Shown here: in pieces, positions 1 to 9,095 of the stretch | Layout: the number at the start of each line of letters is the position of its first letter | Numbering within the stretch: position 1 is the first letter of the stretch | Origin: Bacillota bacterium | Lineage (GTDB): Bacteria; Bacillota; Clostridia; Lachnospirales; Lachnospiraceae | Assembly: GCA_029779695.1 (NCBI GenBank) | Contig: JAKPAB010000091.1 | Coordinates: 1-48,088 of the forward strand | Length of the DNA stretch: 48,088 nucleotides | Direction of reading: 5' to 3' | Made by a program: the position numbers and the translations under genes | The notes under the pieces: generated by a model | What the model saw: only the letters and a program-made list of their open reading frames with translations | Database searches by the model: none | Told to the model about the DNA's origin: nothing

Positions 1-170
1 TCTTCAAATATTCTAAGACCAATAAGCTTTTTAATCATCTTATCGGCAATTTCCTCGGTATCCTCTGGACCTATCCCCACTAGGACAGCCAGTCCATTCC
101 CTATCTGTCCTGTTATCTCATTTTCAACTGTTACGGAGGCCTCTTCTGCCACCTGAATTACAAATCTCAA
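1..170 (-). CDS. dtd: D-aminoacyl-tRNA (D-Tyr-tRNA) deacylase, N-terminal part
   Basis: The enzyme hydrolyses D-amino acids wrongly attached to tRNA and acts in the cytosol. Only the first 56 codons are present; the gene runs off the left edge. The visible protein begins MRFVIQVAEEASVTVENEI and continues with a GQIGNGLAVLVGIG segment and a DTEE helix, matching the Dtd N-terminus (usual pattern MRxVIQRVxxASVxV). The start is taken as TTG at 170 because GGAG lies 6 bases upstream and the family alignment starts there. An in-frame ATG at 197 would add nine lysine-rich residues encoded by the ribosome binding region itself, so it is less likely. Family assignment is good despite the truncation. 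Confidence 0.85.
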   Translation of the reverse strand, partial: MRFVIQVAEEASVTVENEITGQIGNGLAVLVGIGPEDTEEIADKMIKKLIGLRIFE

Positions 171-281
171 TTTTTTCTCCTTTTTTTTATATTCCATATA
201 AGATTATATCTACAAATATATATCTATAAATATTTCCTGTCCGATTCATGTAAGCATTATATGCTCTGTATTATAAAATAT

Positions 282-1352
282 TTAAAGCTCTTCCGGTTCA
301 TTCCATGCTTCTGCCGCAGCATCAGCCTCTTCTATAAGTTCCTCATATATGTTTTTATCTTTGTTCGAAGTATTTTTATCCTTTAGAAGCATTCTGCAGC
401 AATTTCCTATCCTTTTGTATGATTCATCTCCTCCTGAATGAACATCCAATACCGGTGCATCTACATTGACCGCCGAACGATACCATCCAAGAGCACATTC
501 GTATCCTCCATCCTCGTAAAAGAATTCACCCAGTTCATAAAAAAGCTCTGATCCGCCTCTTCCTACCGACTGAAGCATAGATGTGTACTTTATAAAATCT
601 GAAGTATTTTTCAATAACCGAGAGGCTCTTACCATAATAACTGCAGCTATCTCCATACTATCCGAGCTATTATCATCTTTATTTATAATGTCCTTAAAAT
701 ATTTAGCAGCAATCTTAAAGTCTTCTCCACTTCCATTTTTCCAAAGTTCCTTTGCATACATTGTCAGAATTGTATCTGACAGTTTCTCACCATTTTTTAT
801 CATATCTTCAAAAATGTGAAAATCTCTCTTTGCATGGTCTTCAGTATTATAAGGGATGTGCATGATCTCTATATCGCTGTCAAAAACAACTGGATCCAAC
901 CTGACTGTTTCATGAACTCTGTTGATCCAGACATAACTCCTAAGCCTCTTGAAAAGTTTAGGTCTGTATTCTGTTTTTGAATTCAATACCGTCTGATTCC
1001 CTGGACTTTCTACATACTTCATCTGAACTATCTCTACCTCAGGTATTAAAACAGCCTTTAGCTTACGAAACTCTTCGTGATTGATATCGTCAATGATCTC
1101 ATCTGCATCACAGCTATATACATATTCCATTGTAGCTTTTGAAAATGCAAAATTCCTAGCTGCCGCAAAATCATCGATCCACTTAAAATCAAAGATTTTA
1201 TCTGTATAATGAGACGCGATCTCTCTGGTATTATCTGTAGACCCTGTGTCCACGATAATGATCTCATCCATAAGATCTGAAATAGGGTCCAAACATCTCT
1301 TTAGTAGTTTTTCTTCATTTTTTACTATCATGCAGAGACTGATGGTTGACAT
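282..1352 (-). CDS. Family 2 glycosyltransferase with C-terminal helical repeats
   Basis: A GT-A fold glycosyltransferase of family GT2 occupies roughly residues 1-200. It opens with SLCMIVKNEEKLLKRCL, followed by the nucleotide-binding stretch EIIIVDTGSTDNT and a DXD-type metal site DAD at residues 82-84. The C-terminal part (about 215-355) is helical and TPR-like, including a GWYRSAV repeat. This arrangement is common in Firmicute proteins annotated as glycosyltransferase plus TPR; the sugar and acceptor cannot be told. I use the ATG at 1352 because AGGAGG precedes it and the protein then begins at the conserved strand; an upstream in-frame start at 1442 would add 30 residues unlike the family. 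No signal peptide or membrane segment is visible, so it is probably cytosolic. Confidence 0.85.
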   Translation of the reverse strand: MSTISLCMIVKNEEKLLKRCLDPISDLMDEIIIVDTGSTDNTREIASHYTDKIFDFKWIDDFAAARNFAFSKATMEYVYSCDADEIIDDINHEEFRKLKAVLIPEVEIVQMKYVESPGNQTVLNSKTEYRPKLFKRLRSYVWINRVHETVRLDPVVFDSDIEIMHIPYNTEDHAKRDFHIFEDMIKNGEKLSDTILTMYAKELWKNGSGEDFKIAAKYFKDIINKDDNSSDSMEIAAVIMVRASRLLKNTSDFIKYTSMLQSVGRGGSELFYELGEFFYEDGGYECALGWYRSAVNVDAPVLDVHSGGDESYKRIGNCCRMLLKDKNTSNKDKNIYEELIEEADAAAEAWNEPEEL

Positions 1353-1472
1353 AGTTACCTCCTGATGAAGCAGCATAATCGCTAGATTTATTTTACCATA
1401 AATATTGGTATACCTGCATATAATTAAGCTGACATATTTCACGACAATTTTATAATCAGATTAAATAAAAAT

Positions 1473-1512
1473 ACCCTCCTTACTGATCGTCCATTAAATC
1501 AGTAAAGAAGGT
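1473..1512 (-). terminator. Rho-independent terminator, conserved hairpin family copy 1
   Basis: A 14-bp stem (arms 1473-1486 and 1499-1512, some G-U pairs in the minus-strand RNA) is followed on the minus strand by ATTTTTAT. It lies just after the J-domain gene and so should end that transcript. Its sequence is closely related to hairpins at 25577-25609 and 32398-32428. Confidence 0.75.
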
Positions 1513-1572
1513 AAATATATAAATCATTTTGCCAACCGGCAACTATAGATATTATGAAAAATACATAATATC

Positions 1573-1992
1573 TCATCCACAGATCTTATCATGAAGTCTG
1601 TCATATTCCCTATTTATCTCCTGAATAGTATCATTATCACCATCAGGATTATCAGGATGATATATCTTGAGAAGGTCCCTATAACGTCTCTTAAGAGAGT
1701 TCTCATCATTATGTATACCGCAGAAGAATAGAGTGCCACATATAATAGACTGGCCATCACCGCCGGACATCCCAGCCAGTTCTTCCTCCATAGCTCTCAG
1801 TCTCGTTTCCTCTGACTCACGCCAGGCCTTAAACTCCTGTCTCTCTACAGCTAATTTTCTAACTTCGTTCTCCAGGACTCCCCACTTCATGTTGAAGAGA
1901 TGCTCCCTGAGTTCTAGATCCTTTTTTCTCAAGTCAATTTCCTGTAGCTGTTCACGGATCGTTTTTTCTGACATCTGAGTGGCCGTATCCAT
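1573..1992 (-). CDS. Small J-domain (DnaJ-like) protein with N-terminal coiled coil
   Basis: A protein of about 139 residues. The first two thirds are charged and heptad-like (REQLQEIDLRKKDLELRE and onward), predicting a coiled coil. The last about 50 residues resemble a J domain: helix II RRYRDLLKIY, the diagnostic HPD tripeptide in YHPDNPDGD, and helix III IQEINREYDRLHDKI. J domains stimulate DnaK ATPase, so this may be a dedicated co-chaperone, but the client is unknown and the usual Gly/Phe and zinc regions of DnaJ are absent. The ATG at 1992 is chosen because AGGAGG lies ten bases upstream; a longer in-frame start at 2073 lacks a ribosome binding site. Terminator copy 1 follows. Confidence 0.75.
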   Translation of the reverse strand: MDTATQMSEKTIREQLQEIDLRKKDLELREHLFNMKWGVLENEVRKLAVERQEFKAWRESEETRLRAMEEELAGMSGGDGQSIICGTLFFCGIHNDENSLKRRYRDLLKIYHPDNPDGDNDTIQEINREYDRLHDKICG

Positions 1993-2161
1993 ATCTTCGG
2001 CTCCTCCTTCCGGAATAATATAATTCTGATTCCATCGATATAAAAACGAACTTATCGCTTTTTCATTATACATATCTAGCTACAACTATGCTTGTCAACA
2101 TCTGGGGTCTTCATACCAAAAACTGCCATTATATTACTATATATTGTGACATTTTTCAACC

Positions 2162-2182
2162 CGGCTTGATCCCCCCAAGCCG
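2162..2182. other. GC-rich hairpin
   Basis: A perfect 7-bp inverted repeat (CGGCTTG / CAAGCCG) flanks a 7-base AT-C5 loop in otherwise AT-rich DNA. There is no T-run directly after it on either strand, so a classical terminator is not supported. It could belong to the 5' leader of either divergent gene. Confidence 0.4.
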
Positions 2183-2281
2183 CTGTCTCCGTGCATAATT
2201 ATAGCATTTTCAAGTCTTTTATGCTTCTATATATACTTGTTTTTATTATGTATTTTAGTCATTGGGATATTTCTCATATCC

Positions 2282-2310
2282 TTGAAGACTGGTTTTTCAT
2301 GTGCTAAACT
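2282..2310 (+). promoter_or_regulatory. Weak sigma-A promoter candidate for the MurE-like gene
   Basis: TTGAAG and TAAACT are separated by exactly 17 bases, about 90 bases upstream of the MurE-like start. The -10 match is poor (4 of 6), so this is tentative. Confidence 0.3.
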
Positions 2311-2401
2311 CATCTGAATCAGAGCGAAGGATAATGGCTCTTTAATAACACTTTTTGATGAAAGATACTACTGCCTTGCACAAGAAAGGATATATCTATA
2401 T

Positions 2402-3997
2402 ATGATGCACAATACTCCTTTAAAAAATTATATCCAGATTCTCCAACATGAGGATCTGATAATTGAAAATGACGTTTCTGTTAATATTTCGAATGATATT
2501 TCAGACAATAGGGAAATAACGCTTGTGACCTGCGATTCAAGAGCTGTGATCCCAGGCACACTATTTATATGTAAGGGGGCTCACTTCGATGTAAGCTATC
2601 TCAATTCTGCAGGTCGGTCTGGTGCTGTATGTTATATATCTGAAACCAGATATGACGTGGACATTCCCGGGATAATAGTGTCAAATGTCAGACGTACTAT
2701 GGCTCTATTGGCTGATTTCTATTACGGTCATCCATCTGCTTCACTTGCTCTGACCGGAATAACAGGAACAAAGGGCAAATCTTCAACTGCTTATTTTATG
2801 CGAAGCATTCTTGATGACTATATGATGGATACCTGCGGTAAGAGAAGTGGCGTCATCTCTTCTATCGATACTTATGATGGTGTTTTGGATTTCGAGTCTC
2901 ATCTCACCACTCCGGAGCCTCTGGATCTGGAAAAACATCTTAGAAACGCACTTGATTCCGGTATTAATTATGTAACTATGGAAGTGTCCAGCCAAGCTCT
3001 TAAATATGACCGCGTTACCAATGTAGAGCTTGAAACTGCAGTATTCTTAAATATAGGAACCGATCATATATCTCCCGCCGAGCATGTGGATTTTGAGGAT
3101 TATTTTTCATCTAAACTGCTTATTTTTAACCATGCCAAAAATGCCGTTGTAAATATAGACAGTAAGTTCTCAGACCGGATTATCTCTTCTGCAATAGATG
3201 CTGGATGCCAGCTGTATACATTTTCAATGCAGGATGAGACCGCAGATGTATACGCTTATGGCGTTGTCTCTAAAAATAATGGAAATAGCTTTATGGTCTC
3301 ACTTTCGGAACGAATGGTTTCAAAATATTCAGATTCATGTCAGTCCGCAGGCAAAAATGAAAACATCGAGAACAGTGATCTCGCTATTTCCCTTCCCGGC
3401 AGATTCAATGTCGAGAATGCTCTGGCTGCTATTACCGTTTCTCTTATATATGGTATCCCTACCGATTATATTAAGAGCGGACTAAAAAAGGCCACTGTTC
3501 CTGGACGTATGGAGGTATTTCAGAGTAAGGACAAGAGTATAACTGCAATAGTAGATTATGCTCATAATCAGCTTTCATTTGAAACGCTTTTTAAAACTGT
3601 CCAGGAAGAATATCCCGGTCACAGCATAATCGCTGTTTTTGGTTGTCCTGGTGGTAAGGCTTACGCTCGTCGTCAGCAGCTTCCCATTGCGGCAGGCAGA
3701 TCATGTGACATGATATATGTCACTGAGGAAGATGCAGGTGAGGAGCCTGTGGATAAGATAAGCCAGGAAATCGCTGAGAATATTAAGGTTACTGGTTGCA
3801 ATTATGACATTATAAATGATCGTGGCGATGCTATCCGGGCCGCTCTTTCCTACAGCAAGCGTCCGCTTGTAGCTTGCATCACCGGTAAGGGTCGTGAGAC
3901 TCGTCAGAAGCGTGGTATTCAATATATCGACTGTATGTCTGATGTTCAGTATGTGGAAGAATTCCTAGCTGATCATGACAATTCTTCCATGAAATAA
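2402..3997 (+). CDS. MurE-like UDP-MurNAc-dipeptide (tripeptide-forming) ligase
   Basis: A Mur ligase of 531 residues, a little longer than usual for MurE. The N-terminal domain has the MurE pattern CDSRAVIPGTLFICKGAHFD. The ATP-binding loop GTKGKSS is at residues 122-128, and the central domain carries TTPEPLDL, MEVSSQALKYDRV and IGTDHISP. The C-terminal domain has VPGRMEVF, VDYAHN and TGKGRETRQKRG. These support an ATP-dependent ligase adding the third amino acid of the peptidoglycan stem in the cytosol. The DNPR signature of meso-diaminopimelate enzymes is not present; the equivalent stretch reads TEEDAGEEP, so the third amino acid is uncertain and this may be a second, specialised MurE. 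A GAAAGGA ribosome site lies upstream of ATGATG. Confidence 0.85.
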   Translation: MMHNTPLKNYIQILQHEDLIIENDVSVNISNDISDNREITLVTCDSRAVIPGTLFICKGAHFDVSYLNSAGRSGAVCYISETRYDVDIPGIIVSNVRRTMALLADFYYGHPSASLALTGITGTKGKSSTAYFMRSILDDYMMDTCGKRSGVISSIDTYDGVLDFESHLTTPEPLDLEKHLRNALDSGINYVTMEVSSQALKYDRVTNVELETAVFLNIGTDHISPAEHVDFEDYFSSKLLIFNHAKNAVVNIDSKFSDRIISSAIDAGCQLYTFSMQDETADVYAYGVVSKNNGNSFMVSLSERMVSKYSDSCQSAGKNENIENSDLAISLPGRFNVENALAAITVSLIYGIPTDYIKSGLKKATVPGRMEVFQSKDKSITAIVDYAHNQLSFETLFKTVQEEYPGHSIIAVFGCPGGKAYARRQQLPIAAGRSCDMIYVTEEDAGEEPVDKISQEIAENIKVTGCNYDIINDRGDAIRAALSYSKRPLVACITGKGRETRQKRGIQYIDCMSDVQYVEEFLADHDNSSMK

Positions 3998-4117
3998 AAC
4001 GGAATAATTTGAAATAAATTAACAGGAATAAAAGAAACAAAAAATGAAATAAAATAAATGTAACAGAATAAAAAATATGTACTAATGATCATAATGTGTG
4101 TAAAGCAGGAGAAAATA

Positions 4118-4885
4118 ATGTCATCCAGACTCGACAAGATTCTATCAGAATACAAAATAGCTTCCAGGTCGGAATGTAAAAAAATAATAAAAAAAGGTCG
4201 GATCACGGTAAATGGAATTATTGCAGATGATGCATCTATGTCCGTCGATGCTTCACATGATGAGATTGCCCTTGACGGTGCTGTAATAGCCTGTCATGAA
4301 TTTGACTATTTTATGTTGAATAAACCATCAGGATGTTTGACGGCCACCCGTGATCCCAGGCAGCCTACGGTAATGGACTATTTACCTGATTCCAGACGAA
4401 GAGACCTATCCCCTGTCGGAAGGCTCGACAAGGATACCGAAGGCTTGTTACTTATAACAAACGATGGTGCCCTGAATCACAGATTGCTATCTCCCCATCA
4501 TCATGTTTCCAAGACATATGAGGCTATAGTCGACGGAATCATTGATCCAAGTATGATCACGGCATTTGAAAGCGGGTTGGATATTGGTGAGAAAAAACCG
4601 ACAGCACCTGCAGTTCTAGAGATCATTGACAATAATTACCATATTAATGATTATCAGATCCTGGACAGTAAAACCTATGAGAATCAGACCGTAGGAAGCA
4701 AGGTTTTAGTCACAATAACAGAAGGAAAATACCATGAGATCAAGCGCATGTTCTTAAAATTCGGTATGACTGTTTTATATCTAAAGCGAATCTCTATGGG
4801 CACCTTAGTTCTTGACAGTTCCCTCGCTCCAGGAGAGTGCCGTACTCTGACAAAATATGAGATCGATTCTCTTATGTCAAAGTAG
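4118..4885 (+). CDS. rsuA: 16S rRNA pseudouridine synthase, RsuA/RluB/E/F family
   Basis: An N-terminal S4 RNA-binding domain (RLDKILSEYKIASRSE, then KKGRITVNG) is followed by the pseudouridine synthase domain. The catalytic aspartate is in GRLDKDTEGLLLITNDG (Asp104 from the chosen start), with FMLNKPSG before it and EGKYHEIKRMF after it. The family isomerises uridine to pseudouridine in rRNA; RsuA modifies 16S position 516, but RluB, E or F relatives look alike, so the site is inferred. The ATG at 4118 is preceded by AGGAG at 6 bases and gives the expected N-terminus; an in-frame ATG 33 bases earlier has no ribosome site. It sits 120 bases after the MurE-like gene on the same strand. Confidence 0.88.
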   Translation: MSSRLDKILSEYKIASRSECKKIIKKGRITVNGIIADDASMSVDASHDEIALDGAVIACHEFDYFMLNKPSGCLTATRDPRQPTVMDYLPDSRRRDLSPVGRLDKDTEGLLLITNDGALNHRLLSPHHHVSKTYEAIVDGIIDPSMITAFESGLDIGEKKPTAPAVLEIIDNNYHINDYQILDSKTYENQTVGSKVLVTITEGKYHEIKRMFLKFGMTVLYLKRISMGTLVLDSSLAPGECRTLTKYEIDSLMSK

Positions 4886-5057
4886 TTTTGTTATATCAAA
4901 TGAATGACATCAATTCTTTTTTTCCTTTATATTTTATATAATCAATGCAATGCTTACACAGCTTTACCAATCTGTATATTACTATTCATCCCTTTATTCG
5001 CTATCATTTACTATATAGTATGACATTTTTATAAATATTTAGCGCATAGGGGGAAAC

Positions 5058-5921
5058 ATGAAAACAGGACTTGTTGTAGAAGGTGGTGGCATGAAATGTG
5101 CCTATACCTCCGGTATTTTGGACAGACTATTAGATGATAAACAGCATTTTGAATACGCCATAGGCGTATCTGCCGGATCATCCAGTACAGCTTCATTTCT
5201 AGCTGGTCAGAGAGATCGAAACAGAAGATTCTTTGTAGATCATATTACCGATCCCGGCTATATGGGATTATCTAGTGTTGTAAGAAATAAATCATTTTTT
5301 GGTCTTGATTATATATATATGGATATGACATCCAGCCACGGTGTAGACCCGCTCGACTATGATACTATGATGAGTTCCGGCACAGACTTTAGGATCACTG
5401 CCACCGATGCAGAAACCGGAAAACCTCATTATTTTAGGAAAGAAGAAATCAAAAAAGACGATTACCGCTATTTTATGGCAACCTGTGCCCTTCCAGTTAT
5501 GTGTAAACCAGTTGAAATAGATGGGAGAAACTATTTCGACGGAGGATGTTCTGATTCCATTCCCTATAAAAAGGCCCTGGCAGATGGATGTGACAGAATT
5601 GTTGTGATTCTGTGCCGTCCCACCGATACTGTCCGTGTACCAGAAAAACATATGCATCTCATTCGAAGAAGGATGCATAAATATCCCAACATCGTTGATG
5701 ATATTGCAAACAGGCACAATAGTTACAATAAACAATTGTCCGGACTACTAGAGCTGAAGAATCAAGGAAAGGCATTTATATTTGCCCCAAAGGTTCAGCT
5801 TGATATTACTACTTATACCAAGGATCAGAACAAGCTCCAATCCTTATATGATATGTCTATTGACGATTACAATACTGGTGATGGAGCCGCTTATTTTAAT
5901 TTTATGAATGCAACAATTTAA
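5058..5921 (+). CDS. Patatin-like phospholipase / acyl hydrolase
   Basis: A 287-residue patatin-family protein of the short bacterial (RssA/YjjU-like) type. The oxyanion loop EGGGMK is at residues 8-13, the nucleophile serine lies in GVSAG (36-40, Ser38), and the catalytic aspartate is in DGG (161-163). These form the Ser-Asp dyad of patatin lipases, so an acyl-ester hydrolase acting on lipids is likely; the substrate is unknown. There is no signal peptide or membrane segment. The start has a strong GGGGG ribosome site 6-7 bases upstream. The gene is followed by a bidirectional terminator shared with the convergent aminotransferase. Confidence 0.87.
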   Translation: MKTGLVVEGGGMKCAYTSGILDRLLDDKQHFEYAIGVSAGSSSTASFLAGQRDRNRRFFVDHITDPGYMGLSSVVRNKSFFGLDYIYMDMTSSHGVDPLDYDTMMSSGTDFRITATDAETGKPHYFRKEEIKKDDYRYFMATCALPVMCKPVEIDGRNYFDGGCSDSIPYKKALADGCDRIVVILCRPTDTVRVPEKHMHLIRRRMHKYPNIVDDIANRHNSYNKQLSGLLELKNQGKAFIFAPKVQLDITTYTKDQNKLQSLYDMSIDDYNTGDGAAYFNFMNATI

Positions 5922-5930
5922 AATATTAAA

Positions 5931-5972
5931 AAACTCTGTGAGAACAGCAAATCTGCTTATCTCACAGAGTTT
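5931..5972. terminator. Bidirectional Rho-independent terminator
   Basis: A 13-bp perfect stem (AAACTCTGTGAGA and its complement) encloses a loop that has its own AGCA/TGCT pairing. T-rich tracts follow on both strands: TTTATTTATTTT on plus and TTTTTT on minus. It separates the convergent patatin and aminotransferase genes. Confidence 0.9.
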
Positions 5973-5974
5973 AT

Positions 5975-7186
5975 TTATTTTGTAAAAATATACTGGTCCA
6001 TTCTTCTGATGGCTTCTTCTACCCTAGAAGTAGGAAGTGCCACATTCATTCTTATACCGTACTCTCCATGAAAAGGTCTTCCATCCTGCCATATTACGCC
6101 GTATTTAACGCCCTTTTTCTGTAGTTCTTCTATCGATATCCCGTGGTTTTTACAATATTTCTCACAGTCTAGAAACAACATATATGTGCCTTCGGGTTTG
6201 GCTAGTTCTATTCCTTCTACCTGTTGAGTCAGATATGAATAAACCTTATCAACGTTTGTCCCTAGAACCGTCCTCAGTTCATCTAGCCATTCCATTCCAA
6301 CTGAACTATACGCTCCTATCAGAGCATGCATAGACAAAACATTCATTGAATTATAGTCAGACAGAGAACTCTCTTTTTCAACCCTATCTCTTAGCCAAGG
6401 ATCATATATTATATGGTATGAACCAATCAGACCCGCCAGATTAAAGGTCTTTGACGGCGCATATAGTGCCACCGTATGGTTTTTTGAATACTCACTGACC
6501 ATCTGTGTCGGCGTATGTTTATGACCATCCAGCAAAATATCAGACCATATCTCATCCGAAATAACATAAACATGGTATTTTTCAAAAAGATCCATAGCAC
6601 CCCTGATCTCTTCTCTGGTCCATACTCTTCCAGTAGGATTATGAGGAGAGCAGAAAATCGTAGCATGAATATGATACTTCTTGATCTTATCCTCCATATC
6701 CTCCAGGTCCATTCGCCACACATCATCCTTATCTTTTTTCAAAGGACTATCTGTGATGTGATAACCATTATTCTCCAGTACTCCTGTGAAGCCAATATAT
6801 GTAGGTGAATGCAGTAGGATATGGTCGCCACTTGATGTGATAGCTTTCAAGGCACTTACCAGTCCTCCTAGCACACCATTCTCATATCCTATATTTTCCT
6901 GGCTGAGACCCTCTACATTATTTCTGGTTGATTGCCAGTTAATTATTGCCTGATAGTATTCAGGTCTCGGAATAAAATAGCCAAATGCAGGGTGTTTCGC
7001 TCTCTGTATAATTGCCTCTGTTACAGAAGGTGCTGTTGGGAAGTTCATATCTGCAACCCACATAGGTATACGCTCAAATCCCGTAAGGGTCTCGCCCTTC
7101 GGGGCAAATGAGTCTGCTGTTTCCAGATCTACAGCAATGGAGTCCATTCCTTTTCGTTCAAGTATACTTGTAAAATCATATTTCAT
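5975..7186 (-). CDS. PLP-dependent C-S lyase / aminotransferase, MalY/PatB family
   Basis: A fold-type I PLP enzyme of 403 residues, the usual PatB length. Markers are PMWVADMNFP near the N-terminus, the PHNPTGRVWT turn at about 181-190, SDEIWSD for the cofactor-binding aspartate, and APSKTFNLAGL with the Schiff-base lysine at Lys246. This subgroup typically cleaves cystathionine or cysteine conjugates to pyruvate, ammonia and a thiol in the cytosol; a plain aminotransferase role cannot be excluded. It is 25 bases downstream of the aldo-keto reductase and is the last gene of a minus-strand series ended by the terminator at 5931-5972. Confidence 0.87.
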   Translation of the reverse strand: MKYDFTSILERKGMDSIAVDLETADSFAPKGETLTGFERIPMWVADMNFPTAPSVTEAIIQRAKHPAFGYFIPRPEYYQAIINWQSTRNNVEGLSQENIGYENGVLGGLVSALKAITSSGDHILLHSPTYIGFTGVLENNGYHITDSPLKKDKDDVWRMDLEDMEDKIKKYHIHATIFCSPHNPTGRVWTREEIRGAMDLFEKYHVYVISDEIWSDILLDGHKHTPTQMVSEYSKNHTVALYAPSKTFNLAGLIGSYHIIYDPWLRDRVEKESSLSDYNSMNVLSMHALIGAYSSVGMEWLDELRTVLGTNVDKVYSYLTQQVEGIELAKPEGTYMLFLDCEKYCKNHGISIEELQKKGVKYGVIWQDGRPFHGEYGIRMNVALPTSRVEEAIRRMDQYIFTK

Positions 7187-7211
7187 CTCGTGACTCTCGT
7201 TTCCATCATTC

Positions 7212-8399
7212 TTACCAGATATCTAGTTTTTTGATTCGTTTATTCTCATCATCATTCCATTCAAACATATCAGCTCCATCCTTTAATAGCTTAATTATAG
7301 GAAGATGCTGAGGACAGGCACTTTCACACTGACCACATTCTATACATTCTGAAGCCTTGACTCCGGACTCTTTTACTATCCGGTCATATTCCTTCTTGGC
7401 ATCAAATACCGACTTGTTATCTCTAAGCACTAGATTTTCAGCCTCAAAAATATCGGGAATCGGCATATTAACTGGGCAGCCATCTGTACAATAATGACAT
7501 TTTGTACATGCTATGGTCTCAGTACTGTTAAGTATTTTAACCACTTCATCTATGGCTTCCATCTCTTTATCATCAAGTGGCTTAAAATCAGCCATGTATG
7601 ATAAGTTATCCTTCATCTGTTCTATGTTAGACATTCCAGACAGAACCACTAGTGAATTATCCTGTGATGCAGCAAATCTAAGAGCCCATGAGGCAATAGA
7701 CATATCCGGTCTGATCCTCTTTAGTACCTTTTCTGCATCAGGAACCAGTCTAGCCAAGCTTCCACCCTTTATAGGTTCCATAATGGTAACAGGAATCCCA
7801 TGTTTTATGGCAACTTCCATATTGGCACGAGACTCGATATTAGGATTCTCCATATCAATATAATTGATCTGTAACTGTATAAAATCCACATCCGGATGTT
7901 TAGTAAGGAGTTCATCTAAGAGCCCAGGACCGGCATGAAATGAAAATCCGTAATGCCTGATAAGTCCCTTTTCTTTTAGTTCCTTGGCGAACTCCCATAC
8001 TTTATATTCATCATATTTTTTATAGTTTTCCGTCTGAAGAGCATGAAGCAGGTAAAAATCAAAATATCCGGCTCCCGTTCTATCCAAACTTGTGAAAAAC
8101 TGCTGTCTGGCTGATTCTACATCATGAACTGATGGTATTCCGGCATTGAGCTTGGTAGCCAGATAATAAGAATCTCTCGGATATCTCTTGACCAGAGCCT
8201 CTCCTGTGACTTTTTCAGACTCACCGCCATCATATACATATGCCGTATCAAAATATTTGAGACCAGCCTTCATAAAAAGGTCAACCATTTCCTTGGTCTC
8301 TTCCACATCAATGGTCTTGCCATCAGCCATTCTCGGAAGTCTCATCATTCCAAAACCAAGCTTAGGCATTTTTTTAATTTCTTCCTGTGTCATTGCCAT
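7212..8399 (-). CDS. Aldo/keto reductase with C-terminal 2[4Fe-4S] ferredoxin-like domain
   Basis: Residues 1 to about 290 form an aldo-keto reductase barrel. It has LGFGMMRLPR, the active-site Asp51 and Tyr56 in FDTAYVYDGGESE, Lys83 in LATKL and His119 in LLHA. The remaining about 100 residues carry two cluster motifs, CTKCHYCTDGCP and CIECGQCESACP, typical of the Fe-S aldo-keto reductases of anaerobes. Such proteins are presumed soluble oxidoreductases that may exchange electrons with ferredoxin; substrates are mostly unknown. AGGAAAGGGG precedes the ATG. It lies 50 bases after the phosphoesterase and 25 before the PatB-like gene, so it is probably cotranscribed. Confidence 0.9.
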   Translation of the reverse strand: MAMTQEEIKKMPKLGFGMMRLPRMADGKTIDVEETKEMVDLFMKAGLKYFDTAYVYDGGESEKVTGEALVKRYPRDSYYLATKLNAGIPSVHDVESARQQFFTSLDRTGAGYFDFYLLHALQTENYKKYDEYKVWEFAKELKEKGLIRHYGFSFHAGPGLLDELLTKHPDVDFIQLQINYIDMENPNIESRANMEVAIKHGIPVTIMEPIKGGSLARLVPDAEKVLKRIRPDMSIASWALRFAASQDNSLVVLSGMSNIEQMKDNLSYMADFKPLDDKEMEAIDEVVKILNSTETIACTKCHYCTDGCPVNMPIPDIFEAENLVLRDNKSVFDAKKEYDRIVKESGVKASECIECGQCESACPQHLPIIKLLKDGADMFEWNDDENKRIKKLDIW

Positions 8400-8449
8400 T
8401 AGAATATTCCCCTTTCCTTCTTAAAATAAAACATATCTATATTATATGT

Positions 8450-9082
8450 CTAACAATCACCTAATCGCTTTTCTGTCAGTTCGATCCATTCCTCCAGGGT
8501 AAGTGGCTTGTAATCAGAAAATACTGTAAAGCAATTAATAATATTGGCAGGTGGATGTTCGATAACTTCTTCTCCAGACCGGCCTAAGATTCCAGCTCTC
8601 TCCCTCTCCATTATTATATACCTGTTCAGTGCCGCATTGTCACTTGTGTCGTGAACATGTCCGCATAACATATAGTTCTTATTTTCGCCATTCTTACACT
8701 TCCTGTACTCACCCTCATACATCAAAATAGGATAATGGCTGCATATAACACTTTTATTACAGTCAGAGAACTTATGATAATCATATATTCCTCTGAAAAG
8801 TGTGGTATCAAACTGCTTATTTCTAATGCCGCTGTCATGATTGCCAAGGATCATATACTTTTTACCCTTCAGCTGTAATAACAGTTTTCTTATTCTCTCA
8901 GGATCTCTTGATACGCAGAAATCTCCTAGGATAATAACGTCATCGCCACGTTTAACCACACTATTCCACTGCTTGATCATATATTCATTCATGGATTCCA
9001 CCGATTGGAATCCACGTTTATCCATTGCTACATTAAGTGCTTCATGATCAAAGTGACAATCAGCAATGTATCTTCTAGCCAT
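8450..9082 (-). CDS. Calcineurin-like metallophosphoesterase
   Basis: A compact 210-residue protein with the standard dimetal site: DCHFDH at residues 8-13 (DxH), GDFC, GNHD, a lone histidine in CSHYPIL and GHVH near residue 140. It resembles the small cytosolic phosphoesterases related to YfcE/MJ0936, though the first motif is DxHFDH as in phage and bacterial variants. The substrate (phosphodiester or nucleotide) is not predictable. GAGGAG stands before the ATG. The gene starts only 13 bases after the MarR-type regulator stops, which supports cotranscription. Confidence 0.85.
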   Translation of the reverse strand: MARRYIADCHFDHEALNVAMDKRGFQSVESMNEYMIKQWNSVVKRGDDVIILGDFCVSRDPERIRKLLLQLKGKKYMILGNHDSGIRNKQFDTTLFRGIYDYHKFSDCNKSVICSHYPILMYEGEYRKCKNGENKNYMLCGHVHDTSDNAALNRYIIMERERAGILGRSGEEVIEHPPANIINCFTVFSDYKPLTLEEWIELTEKRLGDC

Positions 9083-9095
9083 ATCGGCTCCTCTT

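Larger units (their letters stand above)
1993..2401. other. Divergent intergenic region (409 bases), no gene seen
   Basis: This region separates the J-domain gene (minus) from the MurE-like gene (plus). It holds a GC-rich hairpin at 2162-2182 and a weak promoter candidate at 2282-2310. I see no convincing small gene, tRNA or known riboswitch in it. Confidence 0.6.
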
